Assembly: GCA_022592445.1 (NCBI GenBank)
Contig: JABYQR010000227.1
Span: 1 to 64,000 of the forward strand
Direction of reading: 5' to 3'
DNA from: Cytidiella melzeri
Taxonomy: Eukaryota; Basidiomycota; Agaricomycetes; Polyporales; Irpicaceae
Length of the DNA: 64,000 nt
Shown: positions 23,536-34,398 of the stretch, one piece after another
How the letters are laid out: each line of letters begins with the position of its first letter
How positions within the stretch are numbered: position 1 is the stretch's first letter
Position numbers and translations under genes: made by a program
The notes under the pieces: generated by a model
The model's input: only the letters and a program-made list of their open reading frames with translations
What the model was told of the DNA's origin: nothing
Databases searched by the model: none

Positions 23536-25590
23536 ATGTCTTCCGACTACGAGAACTCTGACAATGAGTACTTTGAAGACGACGACGAGATACTGGATGA
23601 TGAGGACGACGGTAAGCTGTCCTACACGGACCCCGAGCGTGAGGGCATGTGCTGATAAAGCGCAGGCTCCGCATCCGACATGGAGGTTGACGGCTTCGAC
23701 AACGGCTACAAGGTCGTGGGCAATCGGAGACTTAAGCCTTACGAGGTTGACCATGCTTCTCTAAGCCAGCAGCAGATCGAAGACTTGATGAAGCAGGAAG
23801 TAGACTATATCAGTGGCTTATGCGGGGTCGATGTGAGTAGCCCCAACTTGCATTTTATACGTTGATACTGACCTAATGTTTTGTGTTGTAGCCTGATCTC
23901 GCTGGCTTACTGCTGAGACACTTCGACTGGAACCGCGAGAAGCTGGTTGACAAGTACATGGATAACGCGGACGCAGTGAACATAGCCGCTGGTATCTTGC
24001 CGCCGCCGAAGCCTGCACAGTCATCGAAGGCCTCTTCGCCCGCAGAGTCTCATGCTGGCCCCCGAAGATCGTCGCGACGGCCTCATACGTCAGACTCAAC
24101 GAAACAAAGCAAAACGAAGGCTATAATCGAACGTATTAGCCCTCCTGTCGAGGAGCCATACATGTGCCCGATTTGCTGTGACGATAATCCTGCGCAAACC
24201 CGCTCACTGGAATGCGAACATCGATTCTGTAGTCTTTGCTGGAGCGAATACGTCAAGAACAAAGTTCGCAATGAGGCCGAACAATGGATTACCTGTATGG
24301 GCGAGGACTGCAACTTGGTCGCTACGAATAACTTTGTGAAGACTGTTCTGGCGGACGATCCGGCCAGCTGGACTCGCTTCAAAGAGCTGCTGGTGCGCCA
24401 TTACGTCGCGTCGAACAAGAATCTGAAGTACTGCCCTTATCCTTCTTGCAACTACACTGTCTCCTGTCCCTCTGCATCTTTGAAATCCTCTCTGACGACT
24501 CTTGTACCTATCGTCACATGCGGGGCCTCTTCTACACACAAGTTCTGCTTTGGTTGTCACATAGACGCAGACCATCGTCCCATCGTGTGCGCGGCCGCGA
24601 AGCTTTGGCTCCAGAAGTGTCAGGACGACAGCGAGACGGCAAACTGGATCAAGACTAACACGAAGGAATGTAGTAAATGCCAGAGTACTATTGAGAAGAA
24701 CGGCGGTTGCAAGTTCGTGCTTTATCACAGTATCTTTGAGCGTCCTGACGCTGATTGCGTCTCACAGCCACATGACGTGCAAGAAATGCAAATATGAGTT
24801 CTGCTGGGTATGCATGGGTATGTGACATGCGTTGTATGCAAGATTACTGTGAAATAACATTCTCCAGGTCCTTGGTCGGAACATGGCACTGCATGGTACT
24901 CGTGCAATCGTTACGACGAGAAAGCTAGTATAGACGCTCGCGACGCGCAGTCGAAAAGTCGCGCTTCGCTGGAGCGCTATCTGCATGTGAGTTGCGATGT
25001 TGGATTGGTGTCGGTGACCATAATACTGAATTTCTGCAGTACTACAACCGCTGGGCCAATCACGAGCAATCTGCCAAGCTCTCGGTAGAGTTGCATTCTA
25101 AGACGGAGAAGAAGATGGAGGAGATGCAGATAACTTCGGACTTGACGTGGATTGAAGTACAGTTCATGAAGAAAGCTGTCGATGAGGTTTTCAAATGCCG
25201 CATGACTTTGAAGTGGACGTACGCCATGGCGTACTATCTTGAGCTCAACAATCAGAAGGAGCTGTTTGAAGACAACCAAAGGTAAAAGACTCCATGCATG
25301 TCTGATAATTCTGTGCTGACGGAGCTCGCTTGTAGGGATCTTGAGCGCGCTGTGGAGGAATTGTCCGAATTAATCGAGTCTCCACTTGACCCCGAAATAA
25401 TCTCGTCCCTGCGTCAGAAGGTCACTGACAAGACTGTGAGTTCGCATTACCTGTGAGTAAGAATGGCTTTACTTACCTTGCCACTCAGGTCTATGTTCAG
25501 AAGCGTAACGAGATCGTACTAGAGGATACTGCGAAAGGCTTCGCGGAGGGGCGCTGGTCGTGGAACTGCAGCATAGATGGGTTCAATTGA
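23536..25590 (+). CDS. Ariadne-type RBR E3 ubiquitin ligase
   Basis: Eight exons (23536-23611, 23666-23832, 23892-24712, 24768-24817, 24868-24986, 25040-25281, 25336-25435, 25489-25590) give 558 residues. An acidic start ([16 protein letters not shown]) is followed by a UBA-like region ([17 protein letters not shown]). RING1 is [12 protein letters not shown] with [10 protein letters not shown], then comes the IBR ([17 protein letters not shown]). RING2 ([14 protein letters not shown] with NHMTC) holds the catalytic Cys of the GGC-N-H motif, which is rebuilt only by splicing 24712 to 24768. CWVCMGPWSEHG and the C-terminal Ariadne helices ([14 protein letters not shown] onward) complete the family layout. 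RBR ligases take ubiquitin onto RING2 before substrate transfer, and Ariadne members work with neddylated cullins. Confidence 0.93.
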
Positions 25591-25920
25591 TTCACTGTGG
25601 TCTGCTTACGCATCTTCGCCTTTATCACCACTGCTCACATCTCAACCTCAAGAGGATTCTCCGTTCCATCCGTCCATTTGTACACTATCGATTTGCATAC
25701 AGTATCACTAGCTGTCGTTGTTCCGTGGCATTTCATTCAGAGCTATTGTATAATGTTGTACCAAGTACGGACCAGTTGATATGAAGATTTGTTATCCATG
25801 TAGAATGACATAGGATGTAGCGACCGTCGCGCATGGGCGCTTATTTGTGATAAGTAGCACGGGCGCCCTACAGCCTAAACGCAGTCACCGCCATCTTGAC
25901 CACCAACCACCATCACCAAC
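25591..25920. other. Intergenic between RBR ligase and SNX3, no feature seen
   Basis: 330 bp in a tandem arrangement, containing the RBR ligase 3' end and the SNX3 promoter. The last 20 bases before the ATG are CA-rich (CACCATCACCAAC). Confidence 0.4.
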
Positions 25921-26639
25921 ATGACTACCGTCTCTCCATTCGCTCGTAGCACCGTTTTTGACGAGCCACGCATCGGAGGGCGCGAACAGACTGTAAGTAA
26001 TCATGTCCTAGGTCGCGCACACAACGAGCCATAAACGCGCACAGTAACCTTCCTGCATCCAATTAGATCGAAGAGATGTACTCTGTGCCTGAGAGCTTCC
26101 TGGAGATAGAGGTTCGCAACCCTCAAACGCACGGTGAGTACCATAGTGGCTACAACGGCTACTGGAGGCTTACTTGATGTTTGACCCACAGGGTTCGGTC
26201 GTAAGATGTACACGGATTATGAGATTGTTTGCAAGGTCAGCACTTGTTTTCAACCTTCGGAGCTTCATGCGGCTCACAGGCCTGCGTCTGAAGACCAACA
26301 TTCCCGCCTTCAAGCTTCGCCATTCGGTGGTTCGAAGGCGGTACTCCGATTTTGAGGCTTTCCGGGATATCCTCGAGCGCGAGTCAACCCGAGTCAATAT
26401 CCCACCGCTCCCCGGAAAGGTTTTCACCAACCGCTTCTCGGACGAAGTGATCGAGGGCAGAAGGGAAGGGCTCGAGCGTTTCCTGACTATTGTTGCTGGG
26501 CACCCGCTGCTTCAGGTACGCTATCTTGCATCTGCGTCATCAAGATACATGACGTCTGACCTTGGCATGTCAGACTGGCAGCAAAGTCTTGTGCGCGTTT
26601 CTACAGGATCCGGCTTGGGATAAGGCCCAGTGGGCTTAG
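25921..26639 (+). CDS. SNX3: Sorting nexin 3 (PX-domain retromer adaptor)
   Basis: Exons are 25921-25992, 26067-26133, 26192-26235, 26294-26515 and 26574-26639, giving 156 residues, close to the family norm of about 160. The protein is almost entirely a PX domain: [52 protein letters not shown] (the RRYSDF signature that contacts PI3P), and [13 protein letters not shown]. The end, [20 protein letters not shown], is the typical SNX3 C-terminus. It acts at endosomes, binding PI3P and linking cargo to retromer. All four junctions keep phase. Confidence 0.93.
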
Positions 26640-27571
26640 GAGCATCACACCTCTACTTTTGTTTTGTTCATGGATAAACGGCGTGTTCGATGACCTTCAG
26701 CCAGCTTTGGCCACCTTTCGACGTCAACTACTCTCAAGGATTTCTTATCTATTGTTTTGAAGACAAATGGAACACAGACTCCTTCCAATGCAGAGACTGC
26801 CAACCCTCGGTTCAAGGCTTCTATATGCATTCCTACGTCCATGTATTCAATATGCGGGTACTCGGATCGAGCACAATTGTTGATGCCGTTGCGTGAATAA
26901 GCTGTTAAGCGTTCTAACTTACCAGCTCTAAGTGCAAGGCATCTTTTACTTCAAACGCGTTCCCGCCATAGTTTCTGCTCGACTGCCCCTCCGAGCCAGC
27001 CTGAGCTAGATAACGCGCTCGTGCCTCTGCTTGAGCCAAGTCCATTATGTCTTATAATTCCACGCGGGTGTGCCATCAGGACGCGACCTTCACTTCTGGC
27101 TTTGTAGACTTCCCGCCTGCATCTGACAAGCTTTCGGTGCTCCTAGTATGTCGAATTCGAGACCAAGTCTTGAGGCAAGCACCGGAGCTTACGTTTGCAG
27201 AACACATACCCTGCCTTTATCCCGGAAAGTCGCTGCTCTTTCGCCATGCGCGAGGTTGACGACTTCAGTTCTTGCGTGCTGCGAAGAGAATAGCGGGCGT
27301 GGGCGGGTTGAGTTCGTGAAGGAGGTGAGCTTGGACAAACCCATACGATACCTCGGTGGGCTATCGTACTAGACTTTAAGGTGGGCGTATCGGAATATCA
27401 TGATCAAAGTGTTTGAGAGCTGCTGAATATTCGCGTGACTCAGCACATATGATGTTGACTTTGGCTCTACCCAAGTCGAATTCAGACTAGAGCAGGGTAG
27501 ATGCGCGTCGGTCATACTAGCCCTAGCCATCATCCAATTCGTTCTTACTTGAAAAGTTACATGCAATTGCA
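26640..27571. other. Convergent intergenic region with unassigned minus-strand coding-like pieces
   Basis: On the minus strand a protein-like stretch at about 27044-26923 leads to a GTAAGT at 26922. A further open stretch, possibly from about 26860, ends with a TGA near 26645 and contains PHIEYMDVGMHIEALNRG. The N-terminal stretch is open in two different frames (MDLAQAEARARYLAQ, then GSEGQSSRNYGGNAFEVKDA one frame over), so either it is a decayed gene or I have a junction wrong. Upstream near 27300-27180 there is another open piece (NLAHGERAATFRDK). I do not recognise a family. It sits between the 3' ends of SNX3 and the Trs65-like gene. Confidence 0.3.
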
Positions 27572-30500
27572 CTAGACAGCTGGTACTATCTCGTGTTCGT
27601 GTACAACAACATCTAACACAGACCTGATATGTCGTCGTCAACTGGGCCAACTTCGTGGTTATATGACTAAACGAACGTACCTGAGATGCATCACGTAGCC
27701 GCTTTGTGTGTCAGTTAGAATAAGTGACTCGATCGAGTGCACGCCAGGAGTCAAAGCCAGGAAGTCCATCCTGACTGACTGGCATGTCGAGGGCAGTAAC
27801 GGGCTGCAACACCCAAAAACGTCCATGTCAGCAAGACTGTCCAAGGACAAAGCTACTGAGAAACCACCAACCCAATCCTCACTCGATTCTCCATGGGGAT
27901 GATACCAAGATTGCTCGTCGCATCAGACTGGACCATTCCTCTGCCTAACATCTTCTGCTCCTTCCGCTGCTCTCTTCTGTCCAAATAACTAACCTCAAAT
28001 CGTCTCGTCCACGATGAGCGATTGAACACAAAGATGTCAAGCGTAAATACTTCCAAGGGGTGTATCTTGCCAGGTAGACCCACCATCAGGTCGCTCTCGT
28101 CCGTCCGTCGTAACAATCCCACGCTGACAATGATAGGCTCGCCTTGTCCTGCAGAGTTCACCACATCCCTAAAGCTGTCGGATTGCGCGAATGCACCCGT
28201 AGCGGCAACCCTTGGTCCAGGAGTAGGAGGGACACCGACACCATTCCATCCTTTCTCTCGGCGAATCTCCACACTGGGTCCTACCGGACCAGACTGCTGA
28301 CTCGCTAACGGTCCCTGCCAGTGCGGCGTAGTTGGCGGTGGAGACACGGGGAAGGCTGGATACGCTGGTGTCTGAGGCATCCCATCGATGGAGATCTGTC
28401 CGCCGACGCTATCGTCTTGCACATGGCCATAAGAGCGCGATCGCTGGATAGCCGGAATCGAAGGTAAAGGGGGGCTTAGTGGACCGTACGTTGTTGTTGC
28501 TGTACGAGACCCTCCGAAAGCCTTCGCGGTGACTGAGGGGGGGAGGTAGGACGTACGATTAGAGATGGGATTGGGAGAAACGGTTGGCGTGGGCACCAAA
28601 GGAGGTAACGAGCCCGTTTGTACCGAGGGATCGCGCTGGTTTGAGGGGTTGAGCATTGACGTCCCTGAACGATAGTTCACGGGTGACAAGATTCCACGAT
28701 ACTTTGGAGAGTCGCTACTAGTGTCGATGTCCATAGCACTGAACGTATGTCTCTTGCTACCTGCGACTGTAGCAGAGGTAAAATTTGCACTAAGTCCCAA
28801 TGCCGTCTGAGAACTGCTTTGCAAAAACAAAGCCGAAGCTGGTCTTGCTCCAGTTGGTGTGAATGGAAAAGGAGAAGCAGGCTCAGGCATCGCTGTGCGT
28901 TGCCCATGCGAGCTGCCAGGCCTCGCCGGAATCTGGGGAGAAAGATCTAAAACACAGTTCCAACGAGACGGGAATGTGTTGGCAGGATAGTTCAGCTTGT
29001 CAGGGCCAAGGCCATTGCCGCCCAACGCATCTTCGTACAAATCATACGGACGACCGCTAATGATGATCGTGACCGCTCGTTGCAGCTCCTGCGTGACCGT
29101 CGAGCCCGGAAGTCCGCGACCTCTTGCCAGAGAGAACTCGTCCACCTCTGGCGATCTCATAAAGGCAACTGCGTATAACAGGTTGTATTGTTCGCGAGGC
29201 CCGAGAAGCAGGGGGAACACCTGGTCCGGCTGAGAAAAGCCAGTTTCTCCCCATCCAATGAGGTGTGCTCGAGCACCGTCGCCGCTGACCGTAATGTTGA
29301 CATTCTCGACAGAAAAGCCAGCATCCGACTCTCCGCCGTTCTCGACTTCCACACAAAGCACGACCGTATGCTCTTCAGTGCCAGCCTCTATGAGTTCACG
29401 TTCTCGAAGAATTTCAGGATCTGCCTCCTCGCCGCTTCCGTCTGAATCACCATGTGGCGACGCTCTCGGATTCAGGGCCTTTTTTGGTCCTTGAGGAAGC
29501 ATAAAGTAGGGCACAAAGACGGTGCGCATGCGGACGCGGAAACCTGAGACAGTCCGTAAGGTCTTTCTGAACGACTTGCGAAGGGTCGAGTGGAATAAAC
29601 CCGATTGGCGGCTAGTGGAAGGAGTCAACGTCTGAGGCGACGCAGCTGTGAGTGAGGTTTTTGCAGGCAGGGCAAACGCTTCCCGGCGAGTCGTAGCACC
29701 CAGTCGTGTCGAAGGAAGCACCAAAGGAGGGTCAAACGAGCTCAATGCCGTGCCTATGACTGTCGATAAGCACGTGCGATTTTTATGTATTACGCCAGCA
29801 CGTACCGAGCGTCAGGCCTTCCAATAGGTTGATTTCTTCAAGACCACTCAACTCACGATCGTCATCCTCAATAGAAGTTGGAAGAAGAGGTGATCTCGGG
29901 TCCAAAGGTGTGGTTGGTTCTCCTGCAGCTTCTATCAAAGCCTTCAAGGGTTCTCGCGCAGGGGTGACCGTTACAGGTTTCTCTCGAAGCGTAGTCGAGA
30001 CGGTGAGGCAGAGTAGAGAATCGGACAACTTTGTCGGCAGGAAGGCTACGAATAAATAAATAAAGTACATCCCATGAAGTAGAGATGAAACAACGCGTGA
30101 CCCGAGGATGACATACCGACTTGGACCGACATCCTGAACACCGCAACCCACGAATGTCTACTTGCGGACCACAGCAACGCAAACGTCTCGGATGGAGTTG
30201 AACCTGTAGCCAAGGACCCCTCGCCCCATATCCCCGATCTCAGCGGTGTCCCCTGTGATTGCACATACTGTCTGTCTGACTCAGCAGTTGAAGGTATCGG
30301 ATGAGGGGTAGCTGGTGGAAATATCGACGGATGTTGCTGAGGGTGAGCCAAGGGGCTAGGTTTGTTGGTAGGTGCGCGCACACCCAAGATCGAATGCGAG
30401 CGCGGGGGGACAGACGGTTTGTCTATCTCTATGCTATATCCTGAGGGGGCTTGGGCGATGGAAGAGATGTACGAGGCTTCATAGGATATTTGAAGGTGCG

Positions 30501-30821
30501 CGAGGTACGAGAGTAGGTTCGCGGGTGGTTTCTGCGGGTCGACGTCGCCGTTCAGCGACGATTGCTCAAAGTACAGCGTTAGGAGGAAGTCTAGTTGCTC
30601 GTCTGAGAGAGCGTAGAACTCAGTAAATGGTTCAGCCAGGCGGTGAAGGACATGTGTACCTTACCAAAGAATGCCAGCTTGCGGTCGGTCTGCTCTGCTT
30701 CTACTTTCTCCAGCCATTCTGGCCACGACGAGGGATTGTCTTGCTCTGCAAACCCGATAGATGCTTCAGGAGCGAGAACAGACAGTAAAGATTTATTGAA
30801 CAGGTCTTCAAATGCAGTCAT
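27572..30821 (-). CDS. TRS65: Trs65-like subunit of the TRAPP II complex
   Basis: Exons are 30821-30660, 30618-30117, 30045-29806, 29753-27872, 27803-27681 and 27623-27572, giving 986 residues. The N-terminus has the short conserved core FEDLFNKSLLSVLAPEA and RKLAFFGKFYALSDEQLDF. Beta-rich segments follow: VVLCVEVENGGESDAGFSVE, QVFPLLLGPREQYNLLYAV, then a 300-residue Ser/Pro-rich linker. The C-terminal Ig-like part is FTLDIFVFNRSSWTRRFEV, RIGPLLPSTCQSVRMDFLAL and SVLDVVVHE. This matches my recollection of the fungal Trs65 family, a TRAPP II subunit for Ypt GTPase activation at the trans-Golgi. The first intron is only 41 nt, unusually short. The linker makes this protein much longer than yeast Trs65 (560). 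Confidence 0.7.
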
Positions 30822-31164
30822 GGCTGAGGCCGCATCGGTGTAACATAGCTAGACATAATGGAGGCGCTTGCTTCAGTCAAGTAAATACTCGCTCATTGAT
30901 ATTCCGATATTTTTACATACAGCTTATAAGGAGGACAGAACGATATATTGACTTTCAAGTACAACGACGCATAAAAAAGTTCGTCGGGTGGAATTGCTAG
31001 AGGGTTGATAAGGAGGCATGACGCGGAATGCGAAGGAACCGTAGGAGGGAGTGAGGGAAGGTGTGTCTGTTACAAGCCAGTAGCTCTCCAGTCAATGGTA
31101 GAATATCAAAGGTACGCAGGACTACTACTGGATCAGAACACACTACGGAATAAGGGGGAACAAT
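30822..31164. other. Intergenic, no feature seen
   Basis: 343 bp containing the promoter of the Trs65-like gene and the 3' end of the minus-strand membrane-protein gene. Confidence 0.4.
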
Positions 31165-32035
31165 CTAGGCGGTGGCATCAACCTTGCCTTCCGCAACGAG
31201 AGCAACCTTCTCGTCCGTGTACTGGGGAGGAGAGACTACGATGTCCTCTGCGTCGCGCTCAAAGATTAGGATGTGCTCGACATCGCTATCGTCGTTGTTC
31301 TTGCGGCTCTTGAAGGAACGCGCGACGACGATGGCGATGACCCAGAACATGCGAAGGAGAACACCGATGCCGCATCCTGGCGAAGTCATGAGCACTAACC
31401 CTGATATAGATTACAGAAAGTAGTATTCACCGAGAACGAATGCAACAGCGCGGCCCTCCCAAGGTCCGAGAACCATGAGAGCACGGTGGAGACGATGGGT
31501 GAATGACCTGTGGCAACCGCCCTTGCGATGGTGTCTCAAGTCCTGCTTGTGGCCATCGTGGTGCTCGACGGGTTGTTCGCCATGATGTTCGTCATTGGTA
31601 CCCGACGGAAGGGCAATAGGAGGCGTGCCGATGAAAGGAAGGATCTTCATCTCATCGACGGGTGCCGTCGGCGTAGACTCGGGAGTCTTCATGAGTAAGG
31701 GGAGACCAAAGGCCTCCCTGAACTTGTTGGAGATGTCCAGAGCCTTGTTTCTGAGTTTCGAACAGAGGTGACGATGCCCACTGCTCTGCTGCGGCGTTTC
31801 AGCCATAGGGACTCCAGGTCCCTCAGGCCGGAAAATGTTGGGAAGGAAAGGGCTGCTGACTCGAATCCTGGTGAAGCTGGAGACATCGTTGTGACCAGAG
31901 ACGACTACGACTCGAATGGGGCTTGCTGTAGCAACTGTGGATTTCACTTAGTACTCTGTAGAACGGTCGAGGAGTCCAAATTTATTCACCAAGCCCGGCT
32001 CCAGCGAGAAGTAGAGGTAGTAAAGTCACACGCAT
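31165..32035 (-). CDS. Signal-peptide and single-TM protein of unknown function
   Basis: Exons are 32035-31990, 31934-31431 and 31376-31165, giving 253 residues. The first exon encodes a signal peptide (MRVTLLPLLLAGAGL) that becomes visible only after splicing the 55-nt intron. The luminal part has a short hydrophobic strand (IRVVVVSGH) and a His-rich segment near residues 130-160 (DEHHGEQPVEHHDGHKQD, then HHRKGGCHRS). A membrane span follows the conserved-looking ALMVLGPWEGRAVAFVLG, namely CGIGVLLRMFWVIAIVVA. The cytoplasmic tail is acidic with PPQY. I do not recognise a named family. The pattern suggests a type I secretory-pathway or plasma-membrane protein, perhaps binding metal through the His cluster (inference). 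Confidence 0.75.
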
Positions 32036-32518
32036 TGTTTTCAATGAGAAGAGGTAAGAAAGATGATAGGCTCTGAGTTTGTGTGGGTGGTGGTTACGGT
32101 GAAAGTGCTGTAGCGCCTTGGGTCGCAGGCAGACGTGCTTTTCTACGTCTAGGGATTAGGAGCTGAAACTGGATCTTCTTTCGATGTTTGAGCTGCTCTA
32201 TTTATCAATGTCTTGCGATGAACACCACATTCATGAAACTGTTAAGGCTATGCACTGTCGGTTAGTATTAAATAAATTGGCCATGCTGAAGGCGACCCGT
32301 CGTTTTTCTCGGTCAGCCACTGGCAATGCTTTGAAGCACAAGCGCCTACGCCTCCAACAGGCGGGCAGTGTCTATCATACTTGCTATGACTCTACAGCAC
32401 AGGCGAAGTCTGCTTCGGGCGAGTCATGTTTGAGCAAGGACCCAAACTGAGTCACTTGTGCTACAGCAAACGCATTGTGAGTCAAGCCTAACATGAGCCA
32501 GCGGCGTATGGACATGTA
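32036..32518. other. Intergenic, no gene seen
   Basis: 483 bp between ELP6 and the signal-peptide gene, both on the minus strand. CTACAGCA-type motifs recur (near 32390, 32460 and 32517). No open frame has support. Confidence 0.4.
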
Positions 32519-33409
32519 CTACAGCACAGATGATCCCGTGCCTCGTTGAAAGAGAGTAAATCCTGTATCTGTTAGACGATACAAGAGCGCTTTACTTCGA
32601 GGAATCGTCTTCAGAGCCAGTTCAGTGCCCCCAGGTCCAGGATACAACGAGATCTGTGACAGACGTGAGTTGTTGGAATAGCATTGATAGGAGAAATATG
32701 ACACACCTGTCCACTGACAGATCCGCTTCTTCCCGTAGACAGAGGAAAGACATCGAGGCGATATGCGCACAGTTGGAAAAGTAGTCGAAGGAGTTCATCT
32801 GGGTTTCCCGGTGTGACTACGTGATATCGTATGATGAGTGATGTATCTGTCTGGACATGCGTTTGAGTGGACCGCGTGCAGTCGCCTTGAACTTGATACA
32901 CACATTGTTGCATGCGGCACACAACGCACGCGCAAAACGACACACTTCTTGCGTCGAAAATCCAATCCATTCCAGAATGGAGAGGTCGTCGACGACGAGG
33001 AGTGTGCGCAGAAGGCTGCGAGCCTCGTCGGCAAAATGTGCTACTGTGCGATCGAATATGGCACGGAGACTGGGTTGTTCTGTGCTGCCTGATTGTTCCA
33101 GTTCTGCCTCGATGTCCACGAAGACGAGCGAGCCTTTAGAGACCATGCTAGGGACATTCAAGCTCTGATGAGTTTATCAGGAGGGCCAATTATTCGTAGA
33201 TATAAGGTGAGACTGACAGATTTACTCGCTATAGCCTTCCAGCGCAAGACATTCTCAGACGCGGATAGCACGACGCATCTGGAATCCGAATCTTTCAAGT
33301 GCGCGGCCAGGTTCGAGTGGAGGATGAAATCAGCCGGGGAGGCGAGCTCATCGGTGACGAGGAGCATAGACGTATCTCCTCTCGCTGTTATTCCTGGTAA
33401 ATCAAACAT
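32519..33409 (-). CDS. ELP6: Elongator complex subunit Elp6
   Basis: Exons are 33409-33218, 33164-32904, 32850-32707 and 32653-32519, giving 243 residues with introns of 53, 53 and 53 nt. The RecA-like fold of the Elp4/5/6 ring is visible: SMLLVTDELASPADFILHSN (first strand and helix, no canonical P-loop), KGSLVFVDIEAEL, LLRTLLVVDDLSILEW (Walker B-like position) and DTSLIIRYHVVTPGNPDELL. The C-terminus ISLYPGPGGTELALKTIPRS with ALLYRLTDTGFTLFQRGTG matches the Elp6 ending. Elp4-Elp5-Elp6 form a hexameric ring that helps Elongator modify wobble uridines in tRNA. It starts divergently from the GT2 gene. Confidence 0.82.
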
Positions 33410-34398
33410 GGGTTAGTCGTCGTGTAGTGCGTTGTGAGAAGTAGCACATACTGTTGGCAGCATTTCACGAAAAAGCCACCAAGCCCGAGCGTCTATGATT
33501 CCAAAATTAGAAGGTTTACAGGTTCGTGTCAGTACACGGTGCAAAAAGTATTTTTGGCGTTGAGAAGTTATGGGAATATTTGTCGGGATGAAACCAAATC
33601 GACCCAAACGTGATATCAAGTCTGGGAGAATTGTTGTGGCTGCTCGCGATGAAACGTTACGAGATGATGTCTGCTGACGATCACGCCAAAGATCGCGTAC
33701 GAGAGACAAATGGCTGCGCGACACGGACGCCCGCGGCCCGTGGATGTTATGACAAGAATAGAGAGAACAAAGGCGAGTGCTGAAAGGCGTAAAAGAGTCG
33801 ACACACGTTCTTCAGCTAAACTACAGTGTCCGTTAGAGCCGAGCAGTATGCTGGGAACAGATGGCCAATGCGAATGAAGCACAACGAATGTCTAACAACG
33901 CTGGCTATGTTCTAAGACCTGGCGCATCTGTCACATGAGTTTGCGCAGTCCATTTTTTGAGCTTCATGTCTGTCCCTATCATTTTTTGGGCTGACCCTGA
34001 GTGAAGACATGTTACCAAAGCGCGCTCGTCAGGGTTCGGTGTTGCCAGCAAAGAGCAAGACTTGAGAAGCTGGAATTGTCTGTGGAAAGAAAGGAAGTGT
34101 TGTATCAGGATGCGAACGAGAGTGACAGCTGAGCAGTCCGTTCCCGGATGCGGTAAGCAAATCTTCAGCGGCGCCTGAAGTGTCGCGCGTATGCCGAAAG
34201 TCGCCGACTGCCCAATTCAAACTCAGCTAGCCAGACACATGTAGCTGACGTCTGTTGTTGTCCAGGTGAATCTTTTGGTCGCTCTCTATCACGACCGTTC
34301 GCTCGCTGCCAGCGGCGACGACCGCCTCTCCGTCGTCCACACTTACCCCGTCACTCGTTTAACATTGGGCTGCCCTCACGAATAAAGGCGTTCAAACA
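33410..34398. other. Intergenic 989 bp between ELP6 and the GT2 gene
   Basis: Two minus-strand open frames (103 and 88 codons, 33413-33724 and 33616-33882) overlap in different frames and look like chance. The second has a hydrophobic run (STLLRLSALAFVLSILVITS). No family was recognised. The right end is the GT2 5' UTR. Confidence 0.35.
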
